A stretch of 64,000 nucleotides of DNA from Rhodospirillaceae bacterium (lineage in GTDB: Bacteria > Pseudomonadota > Alphaproteobacteria > Azospirillales > Azospirillaceae), in NCBI GenBank assembly GCA_029267445.1, contig JAJUIU010000004.1, forward strand, positions 1-64,000, read 5' to 3'. The notes under the pieces are model-generated. The model saw only the letters and a program-made list of their open reading frames with translations, was not told where the DNA came from and searched no databases. This document shows, one piece after another, positions 54,353-63,087 of this stretch (its first letter is position 1; every line of letters starts with the position of its first letter). The position numbers were made by a program, and so were the translations under genes.

Positions 54353-56221
54353 TCAGAAGTCTCCGTCGTAATCGCTGTCGTCCATCGGCGGCGGGGCGTC
54401 GAAGTACGGGTTGTCCGGGATGTCGTCGCCGTCCGTCTCGGGCGGGGCCGGGGCGGCGGCGGGGGGCGGCTGGGACAGGTCCTTGATCTCGCCGATCTTC
54501 GCACCGGGGAAGGCGGTCAGGACGGCCTTCACCGTCGGATGCTCCATCAGTGCGGCCAGGACCTGATCCTTCGCCGCGAGTTCCTGTTCGCGCAGCGTCG
54601 GCTCGCCGGGGGCGGAACTGACGCTGACCACCCAGCGCCGGCCCGTCCATTCGGTCAACAGCTGGCCGACCTTGCCGGGCAGGTTGCTGGGAGCGGAGTC
54701 CTTCGGCCGCAGCTCGATCAGCCCCGGCTCGAACCGGACGAGGTGGGTGACGGTGCGCAGGTCGGCGGCGAGGCGCGCCTCCCGCTTCTCGTCGAACAGC
54801 TTCACCACCTCGACGAAGCTCTTGGGATCGGCAAGGTCGGGGGCACGGGCCACGGGGGCGGCGACCGGGGCGGGCGCTTCGAGCTGGCGGGCGGCACCCT
54901 GGGCGCGGCCGCCGGACATGACCGCCATGGGGGCCCCGCCGCCAAGGCTCGCGGTCGGGCCGCCCCCGCCCGAGGGCATGGCGGACAGGGCGCGGGCCGC
55001 CGCCTCCACCCCGCCCGCGTCCTGGATGCGTTTCAGCAGGTCGCCCGGCGTGGGCAGGTCGCTGGCGTAGGCGAGGCGGATCACCACCATCTCCAGCGCC
55101 TGGATCGGCACCGGGGCGTGCTGCACCTCCCCCAGCCCCTTCAGCAGCACCTGCCAGGCGCGGGTCAACGCCGGCATGCCGAGCTTCCCGGACAGCTCCA
55201 CGCCGCGCGTGCGCTCCTCCTCCGGGATGCCCGGGTCCTCGGCCGTGCCGGGCACGACCTTGGTGCGGGTCAGGAAATGGGTGAAATCCAGCAGGTCCTG
55301 GACGATGACGATCGGGTCGGCCCCCCGCTTGTGCATGTCGTCCAGCACCTCAAGCGCCGCCGCCGGATTGCCGGACAAGGCGGCCTGGAACAGGTCGATC
55401 ACGCGGGTGCGGTCGGCGAGCCCCAGCATGTCGCGGACCTGCAGCGCCGTGACCTTGCCGCCGCCCAGCGCGATCGCCTGGTCCAGCAGGGACAGGCCGT
55501 CGCGCACGGAGCCGTCTGCCGCGCGGGCGATCAGGGCGATCGCCTCCGGATCGACCTCCACCCCCTCCTTGCCGGCCACGCGGGTGAAGTGGCCGACGAG
55601 CGTGGCATGGTCCACCCGGCGCAGGTCGAAGCGCTGGCAGCGCGACAGCACCGTGATCGGGACCTTGCGGATCTCCGTCGTGGCGAAGACGAACTTCACA
55701 TGCGGGGGCGGCTCCTCCAGCGTCTTCAGCAACGCGTTGAACGCGTTCTTCGACAGCATGTGCACTTCGTCGATGATGTAGAGCTTGTAGCGGGCACCGG
55801 CCGGGGCGTAGCGCACGCCGTCGATGATCTCCCGGATGTTCTCCACCGAGGTGTTGCTGGCGGCGTCCATCTCGATCACGTCGACGTTCCGGTCGGCCGC
55901 GATGGAGACGCACTGGTCGCACACGCCGCAGGGGCTGATGGTGGGGCCGCCCTTGCCGTCCGTCCCGACGCAGTTCAGCGCGCGGGCGATGATGCGGGCG
56001 GTGGTGGTCTTGCCCACGCCGCGCACGCCGGTGAGCATGTAGGCCTGGTGGATGCGGCCCGACTGGATGGCGTTGCGCAGGGTGCGCACCAGGGCGTCCT
56101 GGCCCACCAGCTCGTCGAAGTTCTGCGGCCGGTACTTGCGCGCCAGCACCCGGTAGGGCGTGCCGGAGGCCGCCGGGGCGTCCAGGCTTTCCGTCTCGGG
56201 GATCAGCGTCGTGTCGGTCAA
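54353..56221 (-). CDS. dnaX: DNA polymerase III subunits gamma/tau
   Basis: A 622-residue clamp-loader ATPase. Walker A is GVRGVGKTTTAR, and the four-Cys zinc site starts LNC and ends CGVCDQC. Walker B is IIDEVHML and sensor 1/arginine finger SRCQRF. The C-terminal third, with a Pro/Ala-rich linker and the DUF tau-type end, is alphaproteobacterial. The start is TTG 56221, as no ATG precedes the conserved PYRVLARKYRPQNF. No A-rich slippery site is visible for frameshift production of gamma. The SRP RNA gene lies 139 bases upstream on the same strand. Confidence 0.95.
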   Translation of the reverse strand: MTDTTLIPETESLDAPAASGTPYRVLARKYRPQNFDELVGQDALVRTLRNAIQSGRIHQAYMLTGVRGVGKTTTARIIARALNCVGTDGKGGPTISPCGVCDQCVSIAADRNVDVIEMDAASNTSVENIREIIDGVRYAPAGARYKLYIIDEVHMLSKNAFNALLKTLEEPPPHVKFVFATTEIRKVPITVLSRCQRFDLRRVDHATLVGHFTRVAGKEGVEVDPEAIALIARAADGSVRDGLSLLDQAIALGGGKVTALQVRDMLGLADRTRVIDLFQAALSGNPAAALEVLDDMHKRGADPIVIVQDLLDFTHFLTRTKVVPGTAEDPGIPEEERTRGVELSGKLGMPALTRAWQVLLKGLGEVQHAPVPIQALEMVVIRLAYASDLPTPGDLLKRIQDAGGVEAAARALSAMPSGGGGPTASLGGGAPMAVMSGGRAQGAARQLEAPAPVAAPVARAPDLADPKSFVEVVKLFDEKREARLAADLRTVTHLVRFEPGLIELRPKDSAPSNLPGKVGQLLTEWTGRRWVVSVSSAPGEPTLREQELAAKDQVLAALMEHPTVKAVLTAFPGAKIGEIKDLSQPPPAAAPAPPETDGDDIPDNPYFDAPPPMDDSDYDGDF

Positions 56222-56360
56222 GGGCGGCCGGCGGGCTTCGGAAGCGGTCGATGGGGTAACGCGCCAGCGGGGGCGCGGGGCCGCAGTCTAGTGCCAGCAG
56301 GCACGGCTTGTCGCCACCGAATCACCGGCGGACGGAAGATGGCATGGCGCCGTGCGGGGA

Positions 56361-56466
56361 GGGGTGGGAGGCTGACCGGCGACCCGGGCCGAAACTCGTT
56401 ACGGCTGCTTCCTTCCGGACCTGACCGGGTTGGCGAGGGGACCGTCCGCTGCCAACCTCCCGCCCC
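56361..56466 (-). ncRNA. ffs: Signal recognition particle RNA (4.5S type)
   Basis: The minus strand reads GGTCAGGTCCGGAAGGAAGC, the nearly invariant SRP RNA domain IV core with its GGAA tetraloop and asymmetric internal loop, at about 56407-56426. The ends pair: GGGGCGGGAGG (56466-56456) with CCTCCCACCCC (56371-56361). This gives an about 106-base bacterial small SRP RNA. It partners Ffh for co-translational targeting. The ends are estimated from pairing. Confidence 0.92.
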
Positions 56467-56586
56467 TTATATCGGCCTTCGCCGGACCCTGGGCAAGGGA
56501 AAAGGCGGGTTGCGGCTTTGCCGTGGGTGGGTCCGAAGGTGGCGGTGTTACTCTGGGCCGGAAGCGCACCCTTCTCCTGAGATCCC

Positions 56587-57507
56587 ATGCCGTCCAGCCC
56601 GATCGTCAACACCTTCGCCGGCGGCGCCCTGGACCGCGCGGCCATCCACCGGAAGAACCCGGACTGGATCGCGGCGCGGTTCGCCCAGGGCGCGCGGCTG
56701 CTGCCCTACTGGCGGGGCAAGCATCTGGTGACGGGCCCGCGGGAGGCGCCGGTGCCGGTCTGGATCGACCCGGCCGAGGGCTGGTGGCGCGACCACGCGG
56801 CGGCGGAGCCGATCTTCCTGGGTGTCGACGGCACGGCCGCCTGGTTCGCCGTGGACCTGTCCGCCGTGGAGGAGCCGAAGGAGCATGCGCGGCTTTCGGC
56901 TTTGGGCGCCTATGTCGACCTGCGCACCCTGTCACCGACCCTGGACGCCGCCACGGGCAGCCTGTTCGCCTATGTGCGCGGGCTGATGCTGTGGCACGAG
57001 CGGCACCGGTTCTGCGGTGTCTGCGGGTCGGCCACCGTGGTGGCGGAGGGCGGGCACGTCCGCCACTGCGCCAACCCCGCCTGCGCCACCCACCATTTCC
57101 CGCGCACCGACCCGGTGGTGATCATGCTGATCACCGACGGCGACCGCTGCATCCTCGGCCGGCAGCCGAAGTTCCCGCCGGGGTTCTACTCCTGCCTTGC
57201 GGGCTTCGTGGAGCCGGCCGAGAGCCTGGAGGAGGCGGTGGCGCGCGAATCGCTGGAGGAGGCGGGCGTGACCGTGACGGATGTGCGCTACCACTCCAGC
57301 CAGCCCTGGCCGTTCCCGGCGAGCCTGATGCTGGGCTTCACGGCGCGGGCCACCAGCTTCGACCTCACGCCCCAGCCGGAGGAGATGGAGGACGTGGCCT
57401 GGTTCGACCGCGCCTGGATCAGGGCCAACGCGGGCACGGACGCGTTCCGCCTGCCCCCGCGCGACGCCATCGCCCGGCGGCTGCTGGACGACTGGCTCGC
57501 GGGCTAG
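56587..57507 (+). CDS. nudC: NAD(+) diphosphatase NudC
   Basis: A 306-residue Nudix hydrolase that splits NAD(H) and removes NAD caps from RNA. The zinc ribbon is CGVCGS...CANPAC at about 140-165. The Nudix box is GFVEPAESLEEAVARESLEEAG, split by the conserved Glu residues. The NADH-specific signature SQPWPFPASLM follows. The stop overlaps the pheA stop by four bases (convergent). Confidence 0.95.
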   Translation: MPSSPIVNTFAGGALDRAAIHRKNPDWIAARFAQGARLLPYWRGKHLVTGPREAPVPVWIDPAEGWWRDHAAAEPIFLGVDGTAAWFAVDLSAVEEPKEHARLSALGAYVDLRTLSPTLDAATGSLFAYVRGLMLWHERHRFCGVCGSATVVAEGGHVRHCANPACATHHFPRTDPVVIMLITDGDRCILGRQPKFPPGFYSCLAGFVEPAESLEEAVARESLEEAGVTVTDVRYHSSQPWPFPASLMLGFTARATSFDLTPQPEEMEDVAWFDRAWIRANAGTDAFRLPPRDAIARRLLDDWLAG

Positions 57508-58367
57508 TCCTGGCCTTCCGCGGCACCCTGCTGGATGCGGAAGGGGTGGGCGGTGTAGACGCCGAGGATCTTCACCTCGCGGGCGAAGAAATCCAGTTCC
57601 TCCAGGGCGAGGCGCAGCGACCGGTCCTCCGGATGCCCCTCCACCTCGGCGAAGAACTGGGCGGCGGTGAAGCGGCCATCGACCATGTAGCTTTCCAGCT
57701 TGGTCATGTTCACGCCGTTGGTGGCGAAGCCGCCCAGTGCCTTGAACAGCGCGGCCGGGACGCTGCGCACCCGGAAGACGAAGCTGGTGACGTAGGGGCC
57801 GCCCGCGCGCGACGGCACCAGCGGCTCCTTCTGCATGATCAGGAAGCGGGTTGTGTTGTGGCTCGCGTCCTCGATCCCCTCCGCCAGCACGTCCAGCCCG
57901 TAGATCTCCGCGGCGAGGCGTGAGGCGATGGCGCCACGCGTCGGATCGCCCAGCTTCGCCACATCGGCGGCGGCCCCGGCCGTGTCGGCGTGGGTCACCG
58001 GCCGGATGCCGTGGCGGCGCAGGTATTCCCGGCACTGGCCCAGCGCCTGGACATGGCTGTGCACCTCCTTGAGGCCGGCGATGGTGGCCCCCTTCGGCGC
58101 CACGAGGCAGTGCACCACCCGCTGGTAATGCTCCCCGATGATGTGCAGGCCGCCCTGGGGCAGCAGGTGGTGGATGTCGGCCACGCGCCCCGCGACCGAG
58201 TTCTCCACCGGAATCATGGCGAGCCGCGCCCGGCCCTCGTGCACGGCGGCGAAGGCGTCTTCGAAGCTGGCGCAGGGCAGCGGCGCCATGGCCGGGAATA
58301 CGCTGCGGCAGGCGAGGTCGGAGTTGGCGCCGGGGGCGCCCTGGTAGGCGATGGTATCGGTGGACAT
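57504..58367 (-). CDS. pheA: Prephenate dehydratase
   Basis: A 287-residue monofunctional prephenate dehydratase leading to phenylpyruvate and phenylalanine. The catalytic domain (about 5-185) starts IAYQGAPGANSD and has the conserved NTTRFLIM motif. The ACT domain (about 195-275), with SFVFRVRSVPAALFKAL and KLESYMVDG, should bind phenylalanine for feedback inhibition. No chorismate mutase domain is attached. It follows kdsB after about 13 bases on the same strand. Confidence 0.95.
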   Translation of the reverse strand: MSTDTIAYQGAPGANSDLACRSVFPAMAPLPCASFEDAFAAVHEGRARLAMIPVENSVAGRVADIHHLLPQGGLHIIGEHYQRVVHCLVAPKGATIAGLKEVHSHVQALGQCREYLRRHGIRPVTHADTAGAAADVAKLGDPTRGAIASRLAAEIYGLDVLAEGIEDASHNTTRFLIMQKEPLVPSRAGGPYVTSFVFRVRSVPAALFKALGGFATNGVNMTKLESYMVDGRFTAAQFFAEVEGHPEDRSLRLALEELDFFAREVKILGVYTAHPFRIQQGAAEGQD

Positions 58368-58380
58368 CGGCGCGCCTCCT

Positions 58381-59127
58381 TCAGCGCGGCTTGAGGAGGG
58401 CGCGCGCGCGGTCCAGGTCGGCCGGCGTGTCCACGCCCAGCGGTACCGCGTCGACCACGGCCAGCGCGATGGTCATACCGTTGGCGAGCGCGCGCAGCTG
58501 TTCCAGCTTCTCCCGCTTCTCCAGCTCGGCCGGCGGCAGTGCGACAAACCGGGCCAGCGCGTCGCGGCGGTAGGCGTAGAGGCCGATATGATGGAACAGC
58601 GGCCCGTCGCCCCAGGGGGCGGTGGCGCGCGTGAAGTAGAGGGCGCGGCCGGTGGCGGCGCCAGGCTTCAGCTCCACCACCGCCTTGACCACGTTGGGGT
58701 TCGTCCGCTCCTCCTCCACCGTGATCGCCACGCCGAGGGTGGCGATGTCCACGGACGGATCGGACAGGGGGCCGAAGACGGCGCGGATGGTGGCGGGCTC
58801 GATCGTCGGCAGATCGCCCTGCACATTCACCACGGCGTCGTGGACGCCGTCGGGGTCGACCGCGCGCACGGCCTCCCAGATGCGGTCGGAGCCGGAGGGA
58901 TGGGCCGGGTCCGTCAGCACGGCGCGGCCCCCGGCGGCGGTGACGGCGTCTGCGATCTCCCGCTCCGCCGCCGCAACCACGACGGGCCCGATCCCCGCCT
59001 CCATCGCCCGCTCCCAGACATGCACGATCATGGGCTTGCCGTGGATGTCCGCCAGCGGCTTGTCCGGCAGCCGGGTCGAGGCCATCCGGGCGGGAATCAC
59101 GACAAGGGGGGCTTTCGGCGCGCTCAT
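58381..59127 (-). CDS. kdsB: 3-deoxy-manno-octulosonate cytidylyltransferase
   Basis: A 248-residue CMP-Kdo synthetase for lipopolysaccharide core assembly. The N-terminal [20 protein letters not shown] is diagnostic. [13 protein letters not shown] holds the metal-binding Asp, and HIGLYAYRR follows. ATG 59127 (MSAPKAPL) is chosen; a longer frame to 59166 is unlikely. It is co-transcribed with pheA. Confidence 0.94.
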   Translation of the reverse strand: MSAPKAPLVVIPARMASTRLPDKPLADIHGKPMIVHVWERAMEAGIGPVVVAAAEREIADAVTAAGGRAVLTDPAHPSGSDRIWEAVRAVDPDGVHDAVVNVQGDLPTIEPATIRAVFGPLSDPSVDIATLGVAITVEEERTNPNVVKAVVELKPGAATGRALYFTRATAPWGDGPLFHHIGLYAYRRDALARFVALPPAELEKREKLEQLRALANGMTIALAVVDAVPLGVDTPADLDRARALLKPR

Positions 59128-59235
59128 GGTGGCCGGTCGCATGCGACATTTGGTCAGCCGGGTCAAGGCCGAAAGCGCATGCGGAACGGTCCCGTCCGCA
59201 CTAAATTCCCGGCCGAACCATGCGGGTGGCGGGCA

Positions 59236-59264
59236 TTTACGCGACGCCGCCGCGACGCTATTGT
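59236..59264 (+). promoter_or_regulatory. Putative cycM promoter
   Basis: TTTACG (59236-59241), a 17-base spacer, then TATTGT (59259-59264). It lies 49 bases before the cytochrome ATG, whose ribosome-binding site is AAGGG. Boxes are partial matches to the sigma70 consensus. Confidence 0.4.
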
Positions 59265-59312
59265 GCGGCGCCCCGCCTGACCGGGCGGGCGGCCGAAAAA
59301 GGGTAAGGGTCC

Positions 59313-59855
59313 ATGGCAGGCGGCGATTTCAACAAGATCTTCATGGCGGTGCTGATGGCGGTCCTGATCGCCATGCTGGCCGGCTTCATCGCCAACAAGC
59401 TGGTGCATCCGACGATGCTGGCCGAGAACGTCTACCAGGTGGACGTCCCGGAGGCCGCGGCGGCAGCCGAGGAGGCCGCACCCGAGGAGACCGGACCCGA
59501 GCCCATCGCCCCGCTGCTGGCGTCCGCCGACCCGGCCGCCGGCCAGAAGCTGAGCCGCGCCTGTGCGGCCTGCCACACCTTCGAGCAAGGCGGGGCCAAC
59601 CGCGTCGGCCCGAACCTGTGGAACATCGTGAACGCCAGCCACGCGCACATCGAGGGCTTCGCCTATTCCGACGCGATGAAGGCGCTGTCCGATAAGCCGT
59701 GGGACTACGAGGCGCTAAACGCCTTCCTGGCGAACCCGAAGGCCGCGATTCCGGGCACCAAGATGAACTATGCCGGCATGCGCAAGCCGGAGGATCGCGC
59801 GGCACTGATCGCGTGGCTGCGCACCCTGTCCGACAATCCCGCACCGCTTCCCTGA
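59313..59855 (+). CDS. cycM: Membrane-anchored class I cytochrome c (CycM type)
   Basis: A 180-residue protein. An N-terminal membrane anchor (about 8-27) is followed by an Ala/Glu/Pro-rich tether (about 45-70). The haem-binding CAACH of [10 protein letters not shown] and the axial Met in GTKMNYAGM then follow. Such CycM-type cytochromes carry electrons from the bc1 complex to terminal oxidases at the periplasmic face. The gene stands between kdsB (divergent) and hisN. Confidence 0.93.
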   Translation: MAGGDFNKIFMAVLMAVLIAMLAGFIANKLVHPTMLAENVYQVDVPEAAAAAEEAAPEETGPEPIAPLLASADPAAGQKLSRACAACHTFEQGGANRVGPNLWNIVNASHAHIEGFAYSDAMKALSDKPWDYEALNAFLANPKAAIPGTKMNYAGMRKPEDRAALIAWLRTLSDNPAPLP

Positions 59856-59895
59856 CGGGCGGCGGACAGCGGCGGTCCTTTGCGTCTAAAGTGAT

Positions 59896-59932
59896 GGGGA
59901 CGGTTCCGGTGGGACCGTCCCCAATTCGTTTC
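59896..59932 (+). terminator. Hairpin terminator after cycM
   Basis: GGGGACGGT (59896-59904) and ACCGTCCCC (59914-59922) form a perfect 9-bp stem with a 9-base loop, followed by AATTCGTTT. It lies 40 bases after the cycM stop and before hisN. Confidence 0.6.
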
Positions 59933-59946
59933 GCGGATGGCCCAGC

Positions 59947-60729
59947 ATGCCCGACACGCCCGTTCCCGACGCCCTCGTCGCCCTCGCCCACCGGCTGGCG
60001 GACGCCGCGGGCGCGGTGGCCCGGCGCCACTACCGCACGCCGGTCGCGGTTGACGCTAAGGGCGACGCCTCGCCCGTCACCATCGCCGACCGTGAGGTGG
60101 AGGCGGCCATCCGCGCCATCCTGGACGCGGAGCGGCCCGGAGACGGCATCCTGGGCGAGGAGCAAGGCAGCCACGGCCTGGACGCCGAATGGGTCTGGGT
60201 CATCGATCCGATCGACGGCACCAAATCCTTCATCGTCGGCCGGCCGCTGTTCACCACGCTTATCGGCCTGCTGCATCGGGGCGTCCCGGTGCTCGGCGTG
60301 ATCGACCAGGGCGTGGTCGGCGACCGCTGGATCGGCGTGGCGGGGCGGCCCAGCACCCTGAACGGCGCGCCCATCCGCACCCGCCCCTGCCCCGATCTGG
60401 CGACCGCGACCTTCGCCGCCACGGCCGCACTGGGGCCCGGTGCCGCCCCGCTGGACGTCATCCAGCCCTTCGTGTCGGGCACGCGGTACGCCGTCTGGGG
60501 CGGTGACGCCTACATCTACGGCCTGCTGGCGGCGGGCTTCATCGACGTGATGGTGGAGAGCGGGCTGCAGCCATACGACTGGGCTGCCCTCGTCCCGGTG
60601 ATCGAGGGGGCCGGCGGACGCATCACCGACTGGGCGGGGGCGCCGCTACGGCTTGGCACCAGCGGTGACGTCGTGGCCGCCGGCGACGGCCGCGTCCACG
60701 CCGCCACCCTGGCGATGCTGCGGCGCTGA
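59947..60729 (+). CDS. hisN: Histidinol-phosphatase of the inositol monophosphatase family
   Basis: A 260-residue Mg-dependent phosphatase. The metal site motif WVIDPIDGTKSFIVGRP (D-P-I-D-G-T) at about 84-100 and GGDAYIYGLLAAG are typical of HisN rather than SuhB or CysQ. GEEQG supplies the metal-binding Glu, and YDWAALVPVIEGAGG the second Asp. It would remove phosphate from histidinol phosphate in histidine synthesis. Convergent with the CHASE4 kinase. Confidence 0.87.
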   Translation: MPDTPVPDALVALAHRLADAAGAVARRHYRTPVAVDAKGDASPVTIADREVEAAIRAILDAERPGDGILGEEQGSHGLDAEWVWVIDPIDGTKSFIVGRPLFTTLIGLLHRGVPVLGVIDQGVVGDRWIGVAGRPSTLNGAPIRTRPCPDLATATFAATAALGPGAAPLDVIQPFVSGTRYAVWGGDAYIYGLLAAGFIDVMVESGLQPYDWAALVPVIEGAGGRITDWAGAPLRLGTSGDVVAAGDGRVHAATLAMLRR

Positions 60730-60738
60730 CCGGCCGCG

Positions 60739-62796
60739 TCAGGCCCGCATCAGGTCCGGGTGGTAGAGCCGGGTGCCCGGCAGTGTGAGCGACACAGTGG
60801 TGCCGACGCCGGGCGTGCTGGCGACGGACAGCGTGCCGCCGTGCGCCTCCACATATCCCTTGGCGAGCGGCAGGCCGAGGCCGATCCCGGACGTCTGCAG
60901 GCTGGGGCGCCCCGAGGATTTGCCGAACGGCGTCAGCGCCGAATCCACATCCTGCGGGGTCATGCCGGCGCCGCGATCCCCCACGCGGACCACCACGTCG
61001 CCCACCGCGTCGAGTTCGACCGTCAGCCGTACCGTGTCACCCCGCGCGCTTGCCCGGACGGCGTTCTGCAGGATGTTGACGATGGCCTGCTTCAGCCGCA
61101 GCTCGTCCCCCAGCAGCCGGCTGCGCGTGAGCGCCACCTCCGTCTCGATCACCACACCCGCCGCCGACGCCCGCTCCTGGACCATGCGCACGCAGCGCGC
61201 CACCAGGGTCGGCAGGTCGATCCAGCCCTCGCGCAGCTCGAAGCGGCCGGCGTCCATGCGCGCGACGTCGAGCAGGTCGTTCACGAGCTGGAGCAGATGC
61301 ATCCCCCCGTCGTGGATGTCCTTCGCGTAGTCCCGGTAATGGGAGTTCCCCAGCCCGCCCAGCATCTCGTCCTTCAGGATCTGGGAGAACCCGATGATGG
61401 CGTTCAGCGGTGTCCGCAGCTCGTGGCTCACATTGGAGAGGAAGTGGGCCTTCGCGTGATCCGCCAGCTCCGCCCTCGCCAGCGCCGCGCGCAGCTCCTC
61501 CTGGCTTTGCGTCTCGGCCCGCAGGTCACGCGCGACGGCCATCACGGCGTCGCCGCCCAGTTCCGCCAAGGGCAGCAGGAGCAGGCGCGCCGGAACCCGG
61601 GAGCCGTCGACGGCGATGAAATCGATGTCCTGCCATCCGGCGTCCACGAGCGTGGCGTGATCCTTGAGCAGCCCCTCGACCCGCACCCGGTCGGCGGGGC
61701 TGACGAGGTCCTCCAGCCGCCGCCCGATCAGCGGCGTGGCACGCCGCACGCCCAGCAGCGCGGCACCACCGTCGTTCAGCAGCTCCAGCCGTCCGTCGCG
61801 CAGCAGCGCCACCAGATCCGGCAAGTTCTCCACAAGGCGGCTGAGCCGGACCTCCCGGTTGCGGAGCTGTTCCGTCAGGGCCAAGCGTTCGGCCGCCACC
61901 CGCTGCGCGCCCATGAGGAAGATGGCGGTGAGCGCCACCATGACGGCGACGATCGAGAGGATCAGCCAGAGCACCCCGTCCAGGAACTCCGAAGCCGGGG
62001 CCGGCGCGTTCCATGTCAGCGACCCGAGCGCCGCGCCATCGGCGGCCACCAGGGGCAGATCCTCCTTCGAGGCCTCCGACGCGGTCCGCATGGCGATCGT
62101 CCCCACGGCCAGCGGTGCCGCGATCTCGGACAGCAACGCCTCGTCGAGCCGGCGGAGGAAGACGAGGACGGCGCCGCGCTCGGGCCTTTCCGACGTGATC
62201 TCCCGCCGGAGGTCGGCGGCGGCGGCGAGATGCGCGAAACCCGGCGTGCCGACCAGTCCGGAGGCCTGGCCCCGGGTCCCCGCCGGTGCCGCCGCGGCCG
62301 CGCGGGCCAGTGCCGGGACCTGGGGCGGCATGGCCATCCCTTCGGGAACGGTGAGTGTCTCCCCATCGCTGACCGCGAGACGGACCTTGCCGCTGTCATC
62401 GATCAGCAGGACGCCCGTGATGCCGAAGCTGTCGAACAGGGTCGGTCCGATGTTGGCCGCGACCCAGGCGGGATCGGGTACCGCGCCGGGATCGCCGCCG
62501 GTCAGCGCGTCGACCGCCTCGTCCCAGTTGGCGTAATCGCCCGCCGTCGCCAGAAGGCGCTGGGCCGCCAAGGAAAGGGACGCCTCCACGGTACGGTTCG
62601 CCTGCCGCGCCGCGGAGGCGTCCTGCGAGCGCGCGGCGGCCACAATCACACCGCCGATGGCGAGAATCGAAAGGCAGAGCAGGACGAGAACAGGCAGGAC
62701 CAGCCTGTCCATGCCGAAAGACGAGGAGCCGCCCTCCGCCTTCAGCAGGCGTGGCTTCGCAAGTCGCGGACGCGACGGCTCATCTCCAAACGTCAT
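60739..62796 (-). CDS. CHASE4-PAS hybrid-type sensor histidine kinase
   Basis: A 685-residue membrane kinase. Helix 1 is at about 29-54. A periplasmic CHASE4-like domain (about 60-260) is recognised by DYANWDEAVDAL and FDSFGITGVLLID. Helix 2 is at about 270-292, a PAS domain at about 310-430, then HisKA with SHELRTPLNAIIGFS and the HATPase_c with NILQNAVRA, GDRGAGM and GIGLGLPLA. There is no receiver domain and no adjacent regulator. It faces the porin gene across an intergenic region full of inverted repeats. Confidence 0.9.
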   Translation of the reverse strand: MTFGDEPSRPRLAKPRLLKAEGGSSSFGMDRLVLPVLVLLCLSILAIGGVIVAAARSQDASAARQANRTVEASLSLAAQRLLATAGDYANWDEAVDALTGGDPGAVPDPAWVAANIGPTLFDSFGITGVLLIDDSGKVRLAVSDGETLTVPEGMAMPPQVPALARAAAAAPAGTRGQASGLVGTPGFAHLAAAADLRREITSERPERGAVLVFLRRLDEALLSEIAAPLAVGTIAMRTASEASKEDLPLVAADGAALGSLTWNAPAPASEFLDGVLWLILSIVAVMVALTAIFLMGAQRVAAERLALTEQLRNREVRLSRLVENLPDLVALLRDGRLELLNDGGAALLGVRRATPLIGRRLEDLVSPADRVRVEGLLKDHATLVDAGWQDIDFIAVDGSRVPARLLLLPLAELGGDAVMAVARDLRAETQSQEELRAALARAELADHAKAHFLSNVSHELRTPLNAIIGFSQILKDEMLGGLGNSHYRDYAKDIHDGGMHLLQLVNDLLDVARMDAGRFELREGWIDLPTLVARCVRMVQERASAAGVVIETEVALTRSRLLGDELRLKQAIVNILQNAVRASARGDTVRLTVELDAVGDVVVRVGDRGAGMTPQDVDSALTPFGKSSGRPSLQTSGIGLGLPLAKGYVEAHGGTLSVASTPGVGTTVSLTLPGTRLYHPDLMRA

Positions 62797-63087
62797 GGCG
62801 CATCTTTGAACGGATTGCCTCCACTTTCAACGGGGGACTCCGGCGGATTGCGAATTTTGAGAAGAATCGGCCGAACGTATTAATGCGTTCGTATGAACCT
62901 CGGCATGTTGCACCGGGGGCACACCGCCGGCCCGTCATAAAAGCGAAATCGAATCGCATCAGGACGTTCATACTCCTTTGGTAGCCCTCCGTTTGCCTGG
63001 AACACCGAAGCAGCCGTGCGCAACGACGCGGAATGACGGGTTGCGGGCCTTTCGGCGTCACCACGTCGCTAAAACGGAGTTTCAATA
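62797..63087. promoter_or_regulatory. Kinase/porin divergent region with GTTC/GAAC repeats
   Basis: A 291-bp gap with no gene. CGAACG (62872-62877) and CGTTCG (62886-62891) form an inverted repeat around TATTAATG, which resembles a -10 box. GTATGAAC (62891-62898) is exactly inverted at 62966-62973 (GTTCATAC). The words probably form an operator for the porin, the kinase, or both. Confidence 0.45.

Noticed and set aside
54353-56221. Programmed frameshift in dnaX to make the gamma subunit
   Set aside because: No A-rich slippery heptamer with a following hairpin was seen in the coding strand.
62932-62971. Pho box upstream of the OprP-like porin
   Set aside because: CCGTCAT and CGTTCAT are 33 bases apart, a multiple of 11, but the two intervening repeat positions do not match. 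PhoB binding cannot be claimed.
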